Below are positions 7,876 through 17,466 of a stretch of 64,000 nucleotides of DNA, one piece after another. The notes under the pieces were generated by a model that was given only the letters and a program-made list of their open reading frames with translations, did not search any database and was not told the DNA's origin. This stretch comes from an uncultured Spirochaeta sp. (lineage in GTDB: Bacteria; Spirochaetota; Spirochaetia; DSM-27196; Alkalispirochaetaceae). Positions within the stretch are counted from its first letter, which is position 1. Every line of letters starts with the position of its first letter. The DNA is taken from positions 61,257 through 125,256 of the forward strand of contig CAJWEZ010000002.1 of the NCBI GenBank assembly GCA_913030605.1, given 5' to 3'. Position numbers and translations under genes: made by a program.

Positions 7876-9680
7876 TATTCCCGGGGTGTTCCAAGGGCGC
7901 TTTCGAGCTGGTCGAGACGCTGTCGGAAGACATCCATCGCCACACGAATGGGCTCCGGTTCTTCCATATCCACCCCGGCCAGTCGCAGCGAATCGATCGG
8001 ATATCGCGACCCGCCGGACTTCAGGAATGCGAAGTAGTCGTTCCGTTCCGTGTCTCCCCCCTCGAGTACACGCCGGGACAGCCCGATGGCGGCCGAAATG
8101 CCGGTGGCGTATTTGTAGACGTAGAACGAGCGATAGAAATGCGGAATCCGCAACCCCTCGAGCGTCAGAAGATCGGGGAGCTGGACGTCGGGTCCGAAGT
8201 ACGCCTCGATCAGACTCCGGTACGTGGCGCGGAGCGAATCCACGGTAAGTGCGTCTCCGTCTTCAACAGCCCGGTGGATCAGGTGCTCGAACTCCGCAAA
8301 CATCGTTTGCCGGAACAGGGTTCCGATCATGTCCTCGAGGTGTTTGCTGAGGAGATACGTGCGCATGGCGCCGTCGGGGTGCCGGTCGAGGAGATGGTGC
8401 ATCAGCAGCTGTTCGTTGAACGTACTGGCGACCTCGGCCTCAAAGATCGTGTAGCTGTAGTGCTGGAACGGGTTGTTGCGAACCGAGTACCAACTATGCA
8501 TGCTGTGTCCGCCCTCGTGAGCAAGGGTGAACATGTCGCGGATCGTGTCCCGTTTGTAGTTCATCAGGATGTACGGATCGCCGACGTAGCTGCCCGCCGA
8601 GAACGCGCCGGAGCGTTTCCCCCGGTTTTCGTAGCGGTCCACCCATCCGTTGAGCAGGCCGCCCCGAAGCGTGTCCACGTATTCATCCCCCAGCGGCGCC
8701 AGGGCGTCCGCCACCGTCTCGACCGCTTCCTCGTAGGGTGTGTCAACGGTGAGTTCCGGGACCAGCGAGACGCGGGTGTCGTAGACCGCAAGGTCCGGCA
8801 GGCCGAGGGCCCTGGCCCGGATGCCGTAGTAGCGGTGGAGCAGCGGCAGATGCTCCCGCACGGTTGCGATCAGGTTGTCGTAGACCGACTCGGGGACGCG
8901 GTCGGGAAAGAGACGCGCTTCGCGTGCTGAGGAAAAGCCGCGAACGCGGGACCGGTAGACGTCAAGCTGTACGCTTCCGCCGAGGAGCGCGGCAAGGGTG
9001 TTGCGGTGACCGTCGTAGTGTTCGTAGAACTGTTCAAACGTGCGCTTTCGTACGTCGCGATCACGGTGTTCGAGAAGGCTGCCGAAGGACGACTGACTCA
9101 GAGGGCGCGGCCCTTCCGGCGTGTCGACGGTGCCAAAGTCCATGTCCACGTCCACGAGGGCTCCAAACGCCTTTGAGGCGGTCTGGTTGGCTTCCTCCTG
9201 CATCGCCAGAAGCTTTTCCTCCTGCGGACCGAGGGTGTACGGGCGATACCGGAGCACCTTGTCCAGGGTGACGGCGAACTCCTCGAGACGCGGATCGCTG
9301 CGCAGCTGCTGGATGCGCTCATCGGGAATCTGCTGCAGTTCCGGCGCAAAGAAGCTCATGGCGGTGGAGACACGCGACGAAACCTGCATGAAACGCCCGA
9401 AGCGGCTCTGGTTGTCGCTGTCGCCGGCATCCTCGCTCTGCCGCAGCATGGCATAGTAGCCGAGGCGTTCCTCGAGTGTACCAACCTCCACACTCAGTCG
9501 GAGGTATTCCACCAGCGTGTCGGCGGACTCTGCGAGGCGCCCGCGATACGCGGCAATGCGTTGTTCGTATTCCCCGAGGCGTTTGAGGTCCGCCTCCCAC
9601 TGCTGATCGTCGGTGTAGAGCGTCGAGAGATCCCAGCGGTCTGCTGCCGGGACCTCCGTCCGCTGCGGTATGGAACTCAT
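7872..9680 (-). CDS. pepF: Oligoendopeptidase F (M3B metallopeptidase)
   Basis: A 602-residue protein of normal length for the M3B peptidases. The zinc motif HEGGH lies at residues 388-392 (LAHEGGHSMHSWYSV), and the downstream glutamate ligand is in FEAEVASTFNE near 414-416. The N-terminal part matches PepF (DRWDLSTLYTDDQQWE). The enzyme hydrolyses short oligopeptides of roughly 7-17 residues in the cytoplasm, in peptide recycling or signal peptide turnover. No signal peptide is present. The stop codon overlaps the promoter of tRNA-Leu. No close operon partner is evident upstream; rdgB ends 67 bases away. Confidence 0.93.
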   Translation of the reverse strand: MSSIPQRTEVPAADRWDLSTLYTDDQQWEADLKRLGEYEQRIAAYRGRLAESADTLVEYLRLSVEVGTLEERLGYYAMLRQSEDAGDSDNQSRFGRFMQVSSRVSTAMSFFAPELQQIPDERIQQLRSDPRLEEFAVTLDKVLRYRPYTLGPQEEKLLAMQEEANQTASKAFGALVDVDMDFGTVDTPEGPRPLSQSSFGSLLEHRDRDVRKRTFEQFYEHYDGHRNTLAALLGGSVQLDVYRSRVRGFSSAREARLFPDRVPESVYDNLIATVREHLPLLHRYYGIRARALGLPDLAVYDTRVSLVPELTVDTPYEEAVETVADALAPLGDEYVDTLRGGLLNGWVDRYENRGKRSGAFSAGSYVGDPYILMNYKRDTIRDMFTLAHEGGHSMHSWYSVRNNPFQHYSYTIFEAEVASTFNEQLLMHHLLDRHPDGAMRTYLLSKHLEDMIGTLFRQTMFAEFEHLIHRAVEDGDALTVDSLRATYRSLIEAYFGPDVQLPDLLTLEGLRIPHFYRSFYVYKYATGISAAIGLSRRVLEGGDTERNDYFAFLKSGGSRYPIDSLRLAGVDMEEPEPIRVAMDVFRQRLDQLESALGTPREY

Positions 9681-9747
9681 AGTCCACGAAGGTAGGTCGG
9701 GCGTCCGCCGCTGTCAAGGCGGCATTGCCGGCGGGTCGTCGATATCG

Positions 9748-10437
9748 TCACACGACGCCGGCGGCGGCCAGGACTCCGCGGGCGGCCTTGGCGCGATGGG
9801 AAACACGGTCTTTCTGCTCCTGCGGAAGCTGTGCCACGGAGCAGTCGTAGTCCGGCAGCCAGACGATCGGATCATACCCGAAGCCGGTGGAGCCGGGATG
9901 CCGTTCCGGCAGGATGACACCGTGCCAGGTCTCTTCCACCTGCACCCACCGTTCGCGGTCGACGATCAGGGTCATGTTGCAGACGTAGTGTGCGCCGCGA
10001 TCGTCGAAGCCGGTCAGCGTTTCGAGCAGCAGATCGTTGCGTCCCTCGTCCCCGAGGTCCGGACCGCCATCCTCGCTCCCGAAGCGGGCGGAGAGTACGC
10101 CCGGCCGGTTATCGAGGGCATGCACGCAGATACCGGAGTCGTCCGCGACGACCATCGGTGTTTTCCCTTCGAGTCGATCGCGGACCAGATCCGGTACTCG
10201 CTGGGGATCAACCGAACACGCCACTCCCGCGGCGGTATCTCCGTTGATCAGGCCGTGGAGCCCCCACGCCTTGATCGCGGAGTTCCCGCTGAAGGTGCCG
10301 GCGCTCTCGTCGACGTCGAACGAGAAGCCGAGGTCAGCGGGCTGCACGAGTCGAACGCGGGCGTCGATGTGTCGCAGAATCCCTTCCATTTCCATCCGCT
10401 TGTGACTGTTGTTGGAGGCGAGGAGAAGCGTCGTCAT
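9748..10437 (-). CDS. rdgB: RdgB/HAM1 family non-canonical purine NTP pyrophosphatase
   Basis: A 229-residue protein that begins with the Ham1 nucleotide-binding motif, LLLASNNSHKRMEM, and contains FSGNSAIKAWGL, VVADDSGICVHALDNRPGVLS and the C-terminal STGFGYDP and DRVSHRAKAARG blocks. The family hydrolyses dITP, XTP and related nucleotides to monophosphates, keeping damaged purines out of DNA and RNA. It is longer than the usual 195-205 residues because of an insertion between the SGNS and ADDSG motifs (around VACSVDPQRVPDLVRDRLEG). The first 104 bases overlap the 3' end of the upstream sigma-like gene in another frame. Confidence 0.88.
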   Translation of the reverse strand: MTTLLLASNNSHKRMEMEGILRHIDARVRLVQPADLGFSFDVDESAGTFSGNSAIKAWGLHGLINGDTAAGVACSVDPQRVPDLVRDRLEGKTPMVVADDSGICVHALDNRPGVLSARFGSEDGGPDLGDEGRNDLLLETLTGFDDRGAHYVCNMTLIVDRERWVQVEETWHGVILPERHPGSTGFGYDPIVWLPDYDCSVAQLPQEQKDRVSHRAKAARGVLAAAGVV

Positions 10438-11308
10438 GCAGTGAGCCTACCGTTCCCCGGGTGCATGCCGCAAGTCGGTGCGACAGGTTGGCGAGGGCGC
10501 TGTCAACGGAGCCCTTCGGGATTCCGAGGAGCACGGCGACCTCGCGGTTGGTGAGGTGGATCGACTGATGGCTGAGACGCCGGCGGTAGTAGGCCCACCG
10601 GCGGCGGTGAAAACGATCGGTTTCGGCCTGTGCGCGGGCCCAGTCGCCGGGGACCTGGTCGGTGACCGCTTGGTTCATCAGCATGGCGGCGAAGTGTCGG
10701 TCCCGGTGTTCACGGTAGGCGGTGCGGCGGCGGGATACGCGGTCCCAGCGGTCGTGGACGCACCTGTCGAGACCGTCGAGCCAGGATGACGGGATGTCGA
10801 ACAACCGGGCGTAGTAGGAGCGCTCGGCGTCGGTGAGGACCGGAAGGTTCTTGCACAGACACAGGAAGAGCTGTCGCCGGACCGTATCGCGCTGTCTGCT
10901 CGTCGCCAGAATCGCGATGCGCGGCGAAGGGGCGCAGACGTCCTTGTCGTCGGCCTCTCCGTCGGCCACGGGCGTCTCCGCGACAACCTCGTCCATCCCC
11001 GCAGTCGTGCCGGCAAAAACGGAGTCCCGGGTCATTCGTTCGCGGGCGTCCCTTCGGCGGCTTCGTACCGCGTAGCGGAGTGAGGTGAAAAGATACGCGT
11101 CAAACGGCGCTCCGTGGTACACATAGTCCCGCGAGAGCCGAACGAAGCGAGGGTAGAACTCTCCGATGAGATCGTCACGATCCGCGGGCGGTACACGCAG
11201 TACGCGGCCGAGCATGCGCTGCATGTGGGCCCCGGCGACGCGGTAGAACTCATCCCAGCTGATCTCCCGGGCGCGGTAGTCGACAAGTGACTTGGTGAGT
11301 GGTGTCAT
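10334..11308 (-). CDS. Sigma-70-like regulatory protein with extended middle region
   Basis: A 324-residue protein. Its N-terminal part resembles sigma region 2 (RVPPADRDDLIGEFYPRFV, then FDAYLFTSLRYAVRSRRR). The C-terminal part contains a region-4-like helix-turn-helix (HLTNREVAVLLGIPKGSVDS). Between them lie about 120 residues rich in arginine and aromatic residues, longer than the usual ECF linker, plus a charged 35-residue tail encoded in the overlap with rdgB. It could be a sigma factor or a sigma-derived regulator. No anti-sigma gene is adjacent. The start has a clear GGAGG (CTCCGGAGGTATTTC). A pair of GTTACA direct repeats lies 68-83 bases upstream. Confidence 0.6.
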   Translation of the reverse strand: MTPLTKSLVDYRAREISWDEFYRVAGAHMQRMLGRVLRVPPADRDDLIGEFYPRFVRLSRDYVYHGAPFDAYLFTSLRYAVRSRRRDARERMTRDSVFAGTTAGMDEVVAETPVADGEADDKDVCAPSPRIAILATSRQRDTVRRQLFLCLCKNLPVLTDAERSYYARLFDIPSSWLDGLDRCVHDRWDRVSRRRTAYREHRDRHFAAMLMNQAVTDQVPGDWARAQAETDRFHRRRWAYYRRRLSHQSIHLTNREVAVLLGIPKGSVDSALANLSHRLAACTRGTVGSLHDDASPRLQQQSQADGNGRDSATHRRPRSTRAAR

Positions 11309-11375
11309 GAAATACCTCCGGAGAGGGAAAGCAAACGACGTGCCAATGGACAGCGCATGCGCCGCCCGTACGACT

Positions 11376-11391
11376 GTTACAAAGCGTTACA
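11376..11391. repeat. Direct repeat GTTACA spaced one helical turn
   Basis: GTTACA occurs at 11376-11381 and again at 11386-11391, exactly 10 bases apart, upstream of the sigma-like gene and downstream of the DHH gene. A 10-base period puts both copies on the same DNA face, which suits a regulator binding site. No binding protein can be named. Confidence 0.3.
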
Positions 11392-11420
11392 TTTGGGGAA
11401 AGGGGGTGGGGGTGTCCCTG

Positions 11421-12404
11421 TCAGAGGTTTGCCAGGCGGGTGCGGACGTGGGGGAGAAAGGCGGTCAATGACTGAGTGCTGAAGGCACCTGCTGCCTTCT
11501 GATGCCCTCCGCCACCGAAGTCTGCGGCAATGCGGGACACGTCCGTTTCGTCGTTGGCGCGAAAACTCACGGTACAGCCGTGGGCTTTTTCCTTGACGAC
11601 ACCGATGACGCGGACGTCCTCAATCGCAAGGAGCAGGCGGTAGAGCGCGTCGGTATCGCGGCGTGTCCCGAACTCGAGCTCGTCCTGACTGGTCATGTAC
11701 GTCAGGAGAACCTGTCCATCCTGGAGTTGCTCCGCCCGGTCGAGCATGCGTGCGATGATCTTGCGGCTACCCCAGGAGCGTCCGCTATCGAGGTGTTCCG
11801 CGGCGAGTCGTGGTGAGGCACCTGCCCGGGTCAGACGTGCCGCCGTTTCGAAGGCGACCGGTTCGTCGGAACCGAGAAAGCGGAAAAAACCGGTGTCGGT
11901 CACGAGGCCCAGAAAGAGGTCCTGCGCCTCGCGCTGCCGGGGACCACCGGCGAGGGTGTCCAGAATGGCGGTGATCAGAATCGTATTGGCGGGAACGTCC
12001 GGGCGAATGAAATGAACGTCGCCAAACGGACGTCCCTCCCGGTGGTGATCCACCACAAGCATCTCACGCCCGTTAAGAGACTCTTCGAACGGGTGAATCC
12101 GGTCAGCGCTGGAACAGTCGACGACGACCACTCCGGTGGCGTCGGGATCGACACCGCCGGGGTCGGTAACAAAGCGATCCGCGTAGACGGCGATCTCCTG
12201 TCGTTCGAAGGGCCCTGGGCTGAGGAGCTGGGTGGGAACACCGCTGCGCGTGAGGCCATCGGCGAGGGCGACCTGGCTTCCGATGCAGTCGGCATCCGGC
12301 TCGAGGTGGCCAACCACCACGAGGCGCTGGTGCCGTCGGAAGAACGCAACGACCTCGTCGGGGACGGGAACGAGCGCATCCTCCTGCTGGGTGGTCTCAC
12401 TCAC
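11421..12404 (-). CDS. DHH family phosphoesterase (NrnA/pAp phosphatase-like)
   Basis: A 327-residue protein starting at GTG (VSETTQQEDALVPVPDE). It has the DHH-DHHA1 order of NrnA-type enzymes: GHLEPDADCIGSQ (about 32-44), VVVVDCSSADR (about 92-102), the DHH triad in VVDHHREGR (about 117-125) and the DHHA1 GGGGHQKAAGAF motif near residue 302. These enzymes degrade 2-5 nucleotide RNAs and dephosphorylate pAp using manganese. All the metal ligand motifs are intact. The start lies 14 bases after the stop of the secreted-protein gene and has no strong Shine-Dalgarno site, which suggests coupling. It could also act on cyclic dinucleotide products. Confidence 0.8.
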   Translation of the reverse strand: MSETTQQEDALVPVPDEVVAFFRRHQRLVVVGHLEPDADCIGSQVALADGLTRSGVPTQLLSPGPFERQEIAVYADRFVTDPGGVDPDATGVVVVDCSSADRIHPFEESLNGREMLVVDHHREGRPFGDVHFIRPDVPANTILITAILDTLAGGPRQREAQDLFLGLVTDTGFFRFLGSDEPVAFETAARLTRAGASPRLAAEHLDSGRSWGSRKIIARMLDRAEQLQDGQVLLTYMTSQDELEFGTRRDTDALYRLLLAIEDVRVIGVVKEKAHGCTVSFRANDETDVSRIAADFGGGGHQKAAGAFSTQSLTAFLPHVRTRLANL

Positions 12405-12418
12405 GGAACGTGCCGGGT

Positions 12419-12838
12419 TCAGTACGCGATATCGAGTGTTTCGACGGAAAACTCGTCGGTCAGGTCTTCGTTGCCGGGGAGGGCGCCCCAGGTGGGGTCG
12501 GCGCGGTTTTCCCGGGCAAAGACGCGTACGTGGTCGAACTCGCCGTTCTCGTAGTACACATCCATGTACGGCGCACTCGGGTGCGACGTGAAGATGATCT
12601 CGCCCTTGTCGGCGGCATTGGTGAACCACCGGCCGGGAAGGTACACCTCGCCGGGGTAGAGATCACTTCGATAGTAGATCACCTTGTACCCCTGGGGATG
12701 CGGGTAGATCTTCTGGATGTAGACGGTCACAACTTGAACGTTGATGTCCCCGGGCCCCTGCTGCTGATCCTGCGCGGAAGCCGCTGCGACCGCGATACCC
12801 ATGATCGCGACCGTGATGAGGAGGTGCCGAATCTTCAT
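12419..12838 (-). CDS. Small secreted protein of unknown function
   Basis: A 139-residue protein with a clear Sec signal peptide: MKIRHLL, a hydrophobic core and AAASAQ, with cleavage likely near residue 22. The mature part is rich in tyrosine and acidic residues, with YIQKIYPHPQGYKVIYYRS and YMDVYYENGEFDHVRVFARE. It has no cysteines, lipobox or membrane anchor, so it is probably soluble in the periplasm. I do not recognise a named family. It lies directly upstream of the DHH phosphoesterase and is probably cotranscribed with it. Confidence 0.7.
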   Translation of the reverse strand: MKIRHLLITVAIMGIAVAAASAQDQQQGPGDINVQVVTVYIQKIYPHPQGYKVIYYRSDLYPGEVYLPGRWFTNAADKGEIIFTSHPSAPYMDVYYENGEFDHVRVFARENRADPTWGALPGNEDLTDEFSVETLDIAY

Positions 12839-12884
12839 GGCTCAATACTACTATGCCGGGTTTCAGCTTGCAAGCGTGGGGCTC

Positions 12885-13823
12885 TCATGAAAGCCCCAGC
12901 AGCGCGAGTAGTACGGCCTTGATCGTGTGTTTTCGGTTCTCGGCCTGGTCGAACACCCTTGAGGCCGGCCCATCGATGACAGCGGCTGTCATTTCATTGC
13001 CCCGGACCGCGGGAAGGCAATGCAAAAACACCGCCTCCGGCGCCGCAGCGAGCGTCTGCTCGGTCACCTGATAGGGTGAAAGCGTCCGCACCCGGTCCTT
13101 TGCCGAGTCCTCCTCGCCCATGGAAACCCATACGTCGGTGTAGATCGCCGCGGTCTCCCGCGGAACGTTGGTGGGATCGTGTTCCACGGTGATCGTGGCA
13201 CCACTTGCCTTCGCGAAGGAGCGGGCCATTTCGAGGACCTCCGCGGGCGGCGCGAGGTCTGGTGGACAGAACACGGTATGGTGCAGCCCCATCTTCGCCG
13301 CGGCAACCACAAGGCTGTTGGACACGTTGTTCCGCCCGTCCCCGAAATACGCACTCCGCAGTCCCGGCAGCCGGCCGCAGTGCTCCTCCATCGTCATGAG
13401 GTCGGCAAGTGCCTGCGTCGGATGCCAGGCGTCGGTGAGGCCGTTGACCACCGGCACGCCCGAGTGCCGGGCGAGCGTCTCGACCGATTCCTGGGCAAAG
13501 CCACGAAACTCGATCGCATCGAACATGCGTCCAAGAACGCGTGCGGTGTCCTCGATCGTTTCCTTGGCGCCGAGCTGGATGTCCTGGTTGGACAAGAAGA
13601 CCGGATGACCGCCCTCCTCTCCGAAGGCGGTTTCAAATGCAGCGCGCGTACGCGTTGATCGCTTCTCGAACAGCATCGCCAGAGACCGACCGGCAAAACG
13701 CTGAGGACGGGCCCCTCGGTGATACTCGGCCTTCACATGGCCGGCCAGGTCGAGCAGGTACCGGATCTGGTCCGGCTCAAGATCCGCGATTCGCAGGAGA
13801 GACGAGCCTTCGAGGTGTTTCAT
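12885..13823 (-). CDS. argF: Ornithine carbamoyltransferase
   Basis: A 312-residue enzyme that makes citrulline from ornithine and carbamoyl phosphate in arginine synthesis (or the reverse in the deiminase pathway). The carbamoyl phosphate loop STRTR (56-60), HPTQ (134-137) and the ornithine-site HCLP (268-271, followed by AVRGNEM) are all present. The ATG at 13823 lies 9 bases downstream of the lon stop, so argF appears to be the last gene of the tig-clpP-clpX-lon operon. That is an unusual place for an arginine gene. No other arg genes are nearby, and the sequence does not separate an anabolic from a catabolic role. Confidence 0.95.
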   Translation of the reverse strand: MKHLEGSSLLRIADLEPDQIRYLLDLAGHVKAEYHRGARPQRFAGRSLAMLFEKRSTRTRAAFETAFGEEGGHPVFLSNQDIQLGAKETIEDTARVLGRMFDAIEFRGFAQESVETLARHSGVPVVNGLTDAWHPTQALADLMTMEEHCGRLPGLRSAYFGDGRNNVSNSLVVAAAKMGLHHTVFCPPDLAPPAEVLEMARSFAKASGATITVEHDPTNVPRETAAIYTDVWVSMGEEDSAKDRVRTLSPYQVTEQTLAAAPEAVFLHCLPAVRGNEMTAAVIDGPASRVFDQAENRKHTIKAVLLALLGLS

Positions 13824-13831
13824 GGAGCGGA

Positions 13832-16228
13832 TTATACCTGGAACGATTCTTCGGTTCCAGCGGTGGGTCCGTCGGCGGACACCGCCGTTTCGCCCCGGTC
13901 GTCGCGGACGACCCCGGCGCCGGTCTCGAAAACCAGCGCCAGGACATCCTCGATCGTCCGTACGGTATGGAACGTCATGCCTCGCCGCGCGTCGCGCGGC
14001 AATTGATCGAGGTCGGTGCCGTTCGCGGCGGGTACGATGACGCGATGAATCTCGGCCCGCCGGGCGGCGAGAACCTTCTCCCGCACCCCGCCCACAGGGA
14101 GGACGCGCCCGGTGAGCGTGAGTTCGCCGGTCATCGCGATATCCGGAGACAGAGGTCGCTCGAGAAAGAGCGACAACAGGGCCGAGAAGATCGTGATACC
14201 CGCGGAGGGACCGTCCTTGGGAACAGCTCCCTCCGGGACGTGCACGTGGATGTCGCGGTCGGTAATTGCCGCGGCAATGCCGAGTTCTTCGGCCCGGGCT
14301 CGGGCGAGGCTGAGCGCCGTGCGGGCACTCTCCTTCATCACGTCGCCGAGATTTCCTGTCAGCACCAACTGCCCGTTGCCGCGGTAGGAGACCGCCTCGA
14401 CCGATAGCGCTACGCCGCCGGCCTCGGTCCACGCAAGGCCCCGAGCGAGTCCCGGGCGGGCGATTCCGTCGCCCGTGTCGCGTCGGTGCGGTGGCGGTCC
14501 CAGAAGCCGTCGTACCGTGGCTGCGGTGACCTGGTGCTGGCCGTCACCCCCGGATTCCACCTGTTCGCGCACGAGCTTGCGGATCACCGTGGCGATCTGA
14601 CGCTTCAGTGTGCGGACACCGGATTCCTGCGTGTACTCGTGGATGAGGGTGTGGAGCGCGTCGCTGCGGAACGCGAAGGCGTTGTCGCCGCGTCCATTCT
14701 CGGCGTTCTGCTCCGGCACAAGAAAATCGCGCGCGATATGGACCTTGTCATCCTCGGTGTAGCCGGGCACCGGAATGATCTCGAGGCGGTCGCGCAGCGC
14801 TCGCGGAATCCCGGCGAGATCGTTGGCGGTGGTCAGGAAGATCACCTGGGACAGGTCGAACTCGAGCTCCACGTAATGATCGGAGAACGTCGCGTTCTGT
14901 TCGGGATCCAGAACCTCGAGCAGCGCACTGGCGGGGTCTCCGCGAAAGTCGGCGCCCAGTTTGTCGATCTCGTCCAGCAGCATGACCGGATCGTGGGTGC
15001 CGGCGGTGCGCATCGACTGGATGATACGCCCCGGCATGGCGCCGACGTAGGTCCGCCGGTGCCCCCTGATCTCGGCCTCATCGCGGATGCCGCCCAGCGA
15101 GAGCCTGACGAACTGTCGGTTGAGTGCGCGGGCGAGGGAGCGGCCCAGAGATGTCTTCCCCGTTCCCGGCGGTCCCACGAAGCAGAGGATCGGTGCCTTG
15201 AGGTCGGGGTTTTGCGACTGTACCGCCAGAAACTCCAGCAGGCGGTCCTTGGGCTCCCGCATAGCGTAGTGGTCGCCGTCCAGAATCTCCCGGGCCGAAG
15301 CGAGCTCCACGGTTTCTTCGTGCGAGGCACGGTGCCACGGGAGTTCCAGGAGCCAGTCGAGGTAGGTCTGAATGATCCCGGACTCCGGTGACACCGGCGG
15401 CAGCTTCCGCAGCCGTCGCAGCTCGCGTTCGGCGCGCGCCTGAACCGGATCCGGAAGCCCGGCCTCGCTGATCCTGCGTTCCAGATCCGCAAACCCCTCG
15501 TCCTGGTCGTCCTTGCCGAGTTCGCGGTTGATTTCCTTGATCTGTTCCTGGAGAAAGTATTCTTTTTGACCGCTTTCCAGGCGCTTGCGCACCCGGTCGC
15601 GGATGGAACGCTTCATGCCGAGGAGTTCCACCTGGTGTTGGATCGCGTCCGCCAGGAGCGATACGCGTTCCACGCTGCGGTGCTCGCCGAGGAGGGCTAT
15701 CTTGGTGTCGTACTCCAGGGGAAGATTACCGCCGGAGAGATCCACCAGACGGTCCGCGCCATCCGCGGCGAGAATCCGTTCACCGGCTCGGGAACCGACC
15801 GTCGGATGGAGGCGAAGGTACTCCTGGAGGGAATCACGCACGACCGACACAAGCGAGGGCAGACGTTCATCGGGATCGCCGCGATCGGCATCGATCGTGG
15901 TGGTCCTGGCGGTGTCGACACCACTATCCTCGGTGCGGGGATCGGCGACGCGGACGCGGAGGCGCCCTTCGACAACCACCCGCATCGCCCCGTCCGGCAT
16001 TTTGGCGACGTGGTGAACGTGGGCCACGGTCCCGACATCGCTTTCCGTGTCGCCACGACGGGGTACCATGACGAGGGAGCGGTCGCCCTCCATTGCGCTG
16101 TTGATAACGCGCTGGTCGCGCTCGTCGCGTACCACGAGGGGCACCGATACGCCGGGAAACAGCACCGAGTCGGTGAGGAAGTAGACCGGGAGCCGACGGC
16201 GATCCCCGCGGTCGCCGAAGAGTTTCAT
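13832..16228 (-). CDS. lon: ATP-dependent Lon protease
   Basis: A 798-residue LonA protease. It has an N-terminal substrate-binding domain ([16 protein letters not shown]), a coiled-coil linker ([20 protein letters not shown]), Walker [10 protein letters not shown] (352-360), Walker [10 protein letters not shown] (about 415-423), and the Ser-Lys catalytic dyad at S675 ([11 protein letters not shown]) and K718 ([12 protein letters not shown]). It degrades misfolded and regulatory proteins in the cytoplasm. The start overlaps the clpX stop by four bases (ATGA), so the two are translationally coupled. Length and motifs are normal. Confidence 0.97.
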   Translation of the reverse strand: MKLFGDRGDRRRLPVYFLTDSVLFPGVSVPLVVRDERDQRVINSAMEGDRSLVMVPRRGDTESDVGTVAHVHHVAKMPDGAMRVVVEGRLRVRVADPRTEDSGVDTARTTTIDADRGDPDERLPSLVSVVRDSLQEYLRLHPTVGSRAGERILAADGADRLVDLSGGNLPLEYDTKIALLGEHRSVERVSLLADAIQHQVELLGMKRSIRDRVRKRLESGQKEYFLQEQIKEINRELGKDDQDEGFADLERRISEAGLPDPVQARAERELRRLRKLPPVSPESGIIQTYLDWLLELPWHRASHEETVELASAREILDGDHYAMREPKDRLLEFLAVQSQNPDLKAPILCFVGPPGTGKTSLGRSLARALNRQFVRLSLGGIRDEAEIRGHRRTYVGAMPGRIIQSMRTAGTHDPVMLLDEIDKLGADFRGDPASALLEVLDPEQNATFSDHYVELEFDLSQVIFLTTANDLAGIPRALRDRLEIIPVPGYTEDDKVHIARDFLVPEQNAENGRGDNAFAFRSDALHTLIHEYTQESGVRTLKRQIATVIRKLVREQVESGGDGQHQVTAATVRRLLGPPPHRRDTGDGIARPGLARGLAWTEAGGVALSVEAVSYRGNGQLVLTGNLGDVMKESARTALSLARARAEELGIAAAITDRDIHVHVPEGAVPKDGPSAGITIFSALLSLFLERPLSPDIAMTGELTLTGRVLPVGGVREKVLAARRAEIHRVIVPAANGTDLDQLPRDARRGMTFHTVRTIEDVLALVFETGAGVVRDDRGETAVSADGPTAGTEESFQV

Positions 16229-17466
16229 GCGGATTTCTGGGTCAGTTCAACGTTCGGCTTCTGGCCGGTTTCGACGTCCTCGCGAGTGATCGTGACGCGC
16301 TTCTGACCCTCGATTGACGGCAGTTCGAACATCAGTTCCGTCATGAGCCGCTCAACGATGGACCGGAGCCCGCGAGCACCCGTCTTCCGGTTTAGCGCCT
16401 GACCGGCAATCGCTTCCAGGGCGCCGTCTTCCAGAACGAGTTCCACGTTGTCCAGCTTGAGTGCCGCCTGGTACTGGCGGACGATGCTGTTCTTAGGTTC
16501 CTTGAGGATGCGAACCAACGCCTCCTGGTCCAGATCCTGCAGCGTGACGTGGATCGGCAGGCGGCCGACAAACTCGGGAATGAGCCCGAACTTGATCAGG
16601 TCGTCGGGATGCATCTGTCGGTAGAGCGCGACCAGGTCTTTGTCCTGAACGTTGCGGATGTCCGCTCCAAAGCCCATGGGTTTCTTGGACACGCGGCTCT
16701 CGATGACCCGGTCCAGGCCGACGAAGGCGCCCCCGACGATGAACAGAATGTTCGTGGTGTCGATGCGGATCATCTCCTGGCTGGGGTGTTTGCGCCCACC
16801 CTGCGGGGGCACGGAGGCAACGGTGCCCTCGATGATCTTGAGGAGCGCCTGCTGGACGCCCTCACCGCTGACATCGCGGGTGATCGATGCGTTTTCGGAT
16901 TTCCGTGCGATCTTGTCGATCTCGTCGATGTAGATGATCCCCCGCTCGGTGGCGGAGATGTTTCCGCCGGCGCTCTGGTAGAGTTTCAGCAGGATATTCT
17001 CCACATCCTCGCCCACGTACCCCGCCTCGGTGAGGGTGGTGGCGTCGGCGATTGCAAAGGGGACCTTCATCTTCTTTGCCAGGGTCCGTGCCAGAAGCGT
17101 TTTCCCCGTTCCGGTGGGACCCATGAGCAGCACGTTGGACTTGTCGAGTTCGATCTCGTCATCCAGGGCCGCCTTCTGGCTGATGCGCTTGTAGTGGTTG
17201 TACACCGCCACCGCGAGCGTCTTCTTGGCATCGTCCTGACCCACCACATACTGGTCAAGGTAGGACTTGATTTCCTTGGGACTGGGTACGGTGTCGAGAA
17301 TGCTCGAAGTGAGGATGTCGTCCTCTTCGTCGATCATCCGCTTGCACACGTTGACGCACTCGTCGCAGATGTACACACCGGGACCGGCGATCAGTCTGCG
17401 GGCGTGCTCCGCCTTCTTGCCGCAGAAGGAACAGGACTTTCCGCTTTCGCTTCTCTGTTTAATCAT
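16225..17466 (-). CDS. clpX: ATP-dependent Clp protease ATP-binding subunit ClpX
   Basis: A 413-residue AAA+ unfoldase that feeds substrates to ClpP. The N-terminal zinc-binding domain has cysteines 12, 15, 34 and 37 (SCSFCGKK and [10 protein letters not shown]). Walker A is GPTGTGKT (116-123) and Walker B is [12 protein letters not shown]. The MATT(L)[11 protein letters not shown] pore-side block and the C-terminal sensor-2 region ([12 protein letters not shown]) are present. The gene overlaps clpP by 8 bases and lon by 4, in the common order clpP-clpX-lon. Confidence 0.98.
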   Translation of the reverse strand: MIKQRSESGKSCSFCGKKAEHARRLIAGPGVYICDECVNVCKRMIDEEDDILTSSILDTVPSPKEIKSYLDQYVVGQDDAKKTLAVAVYNHYKRISQKAALDDEIELDKSNVLLMGPTGTGKTLLARTLAKKMKVPFAIADATTLTEAGYVGEDVENILLKLYQSAGGNISATERGIIYIDEIDKIARKSENASITRDVSGEGVQQALLKIIEGTVASVPPQGGRKHPSQEMIRIDTTNILFIVGGAFVGLDRVIESRVSKKPMGFGADIRNVQDKDLVALYRQMHPDDLIKFGLIPEFVGRLPIHVTLQDLDQEALVRILKEPKNSIVRQYQAALKLDNVELVLEDGALEAIAGQALNRKTGARGLRSIVERLMTELMFELPSIEGQKRVTITREDVETGQKPNVELTQKSA

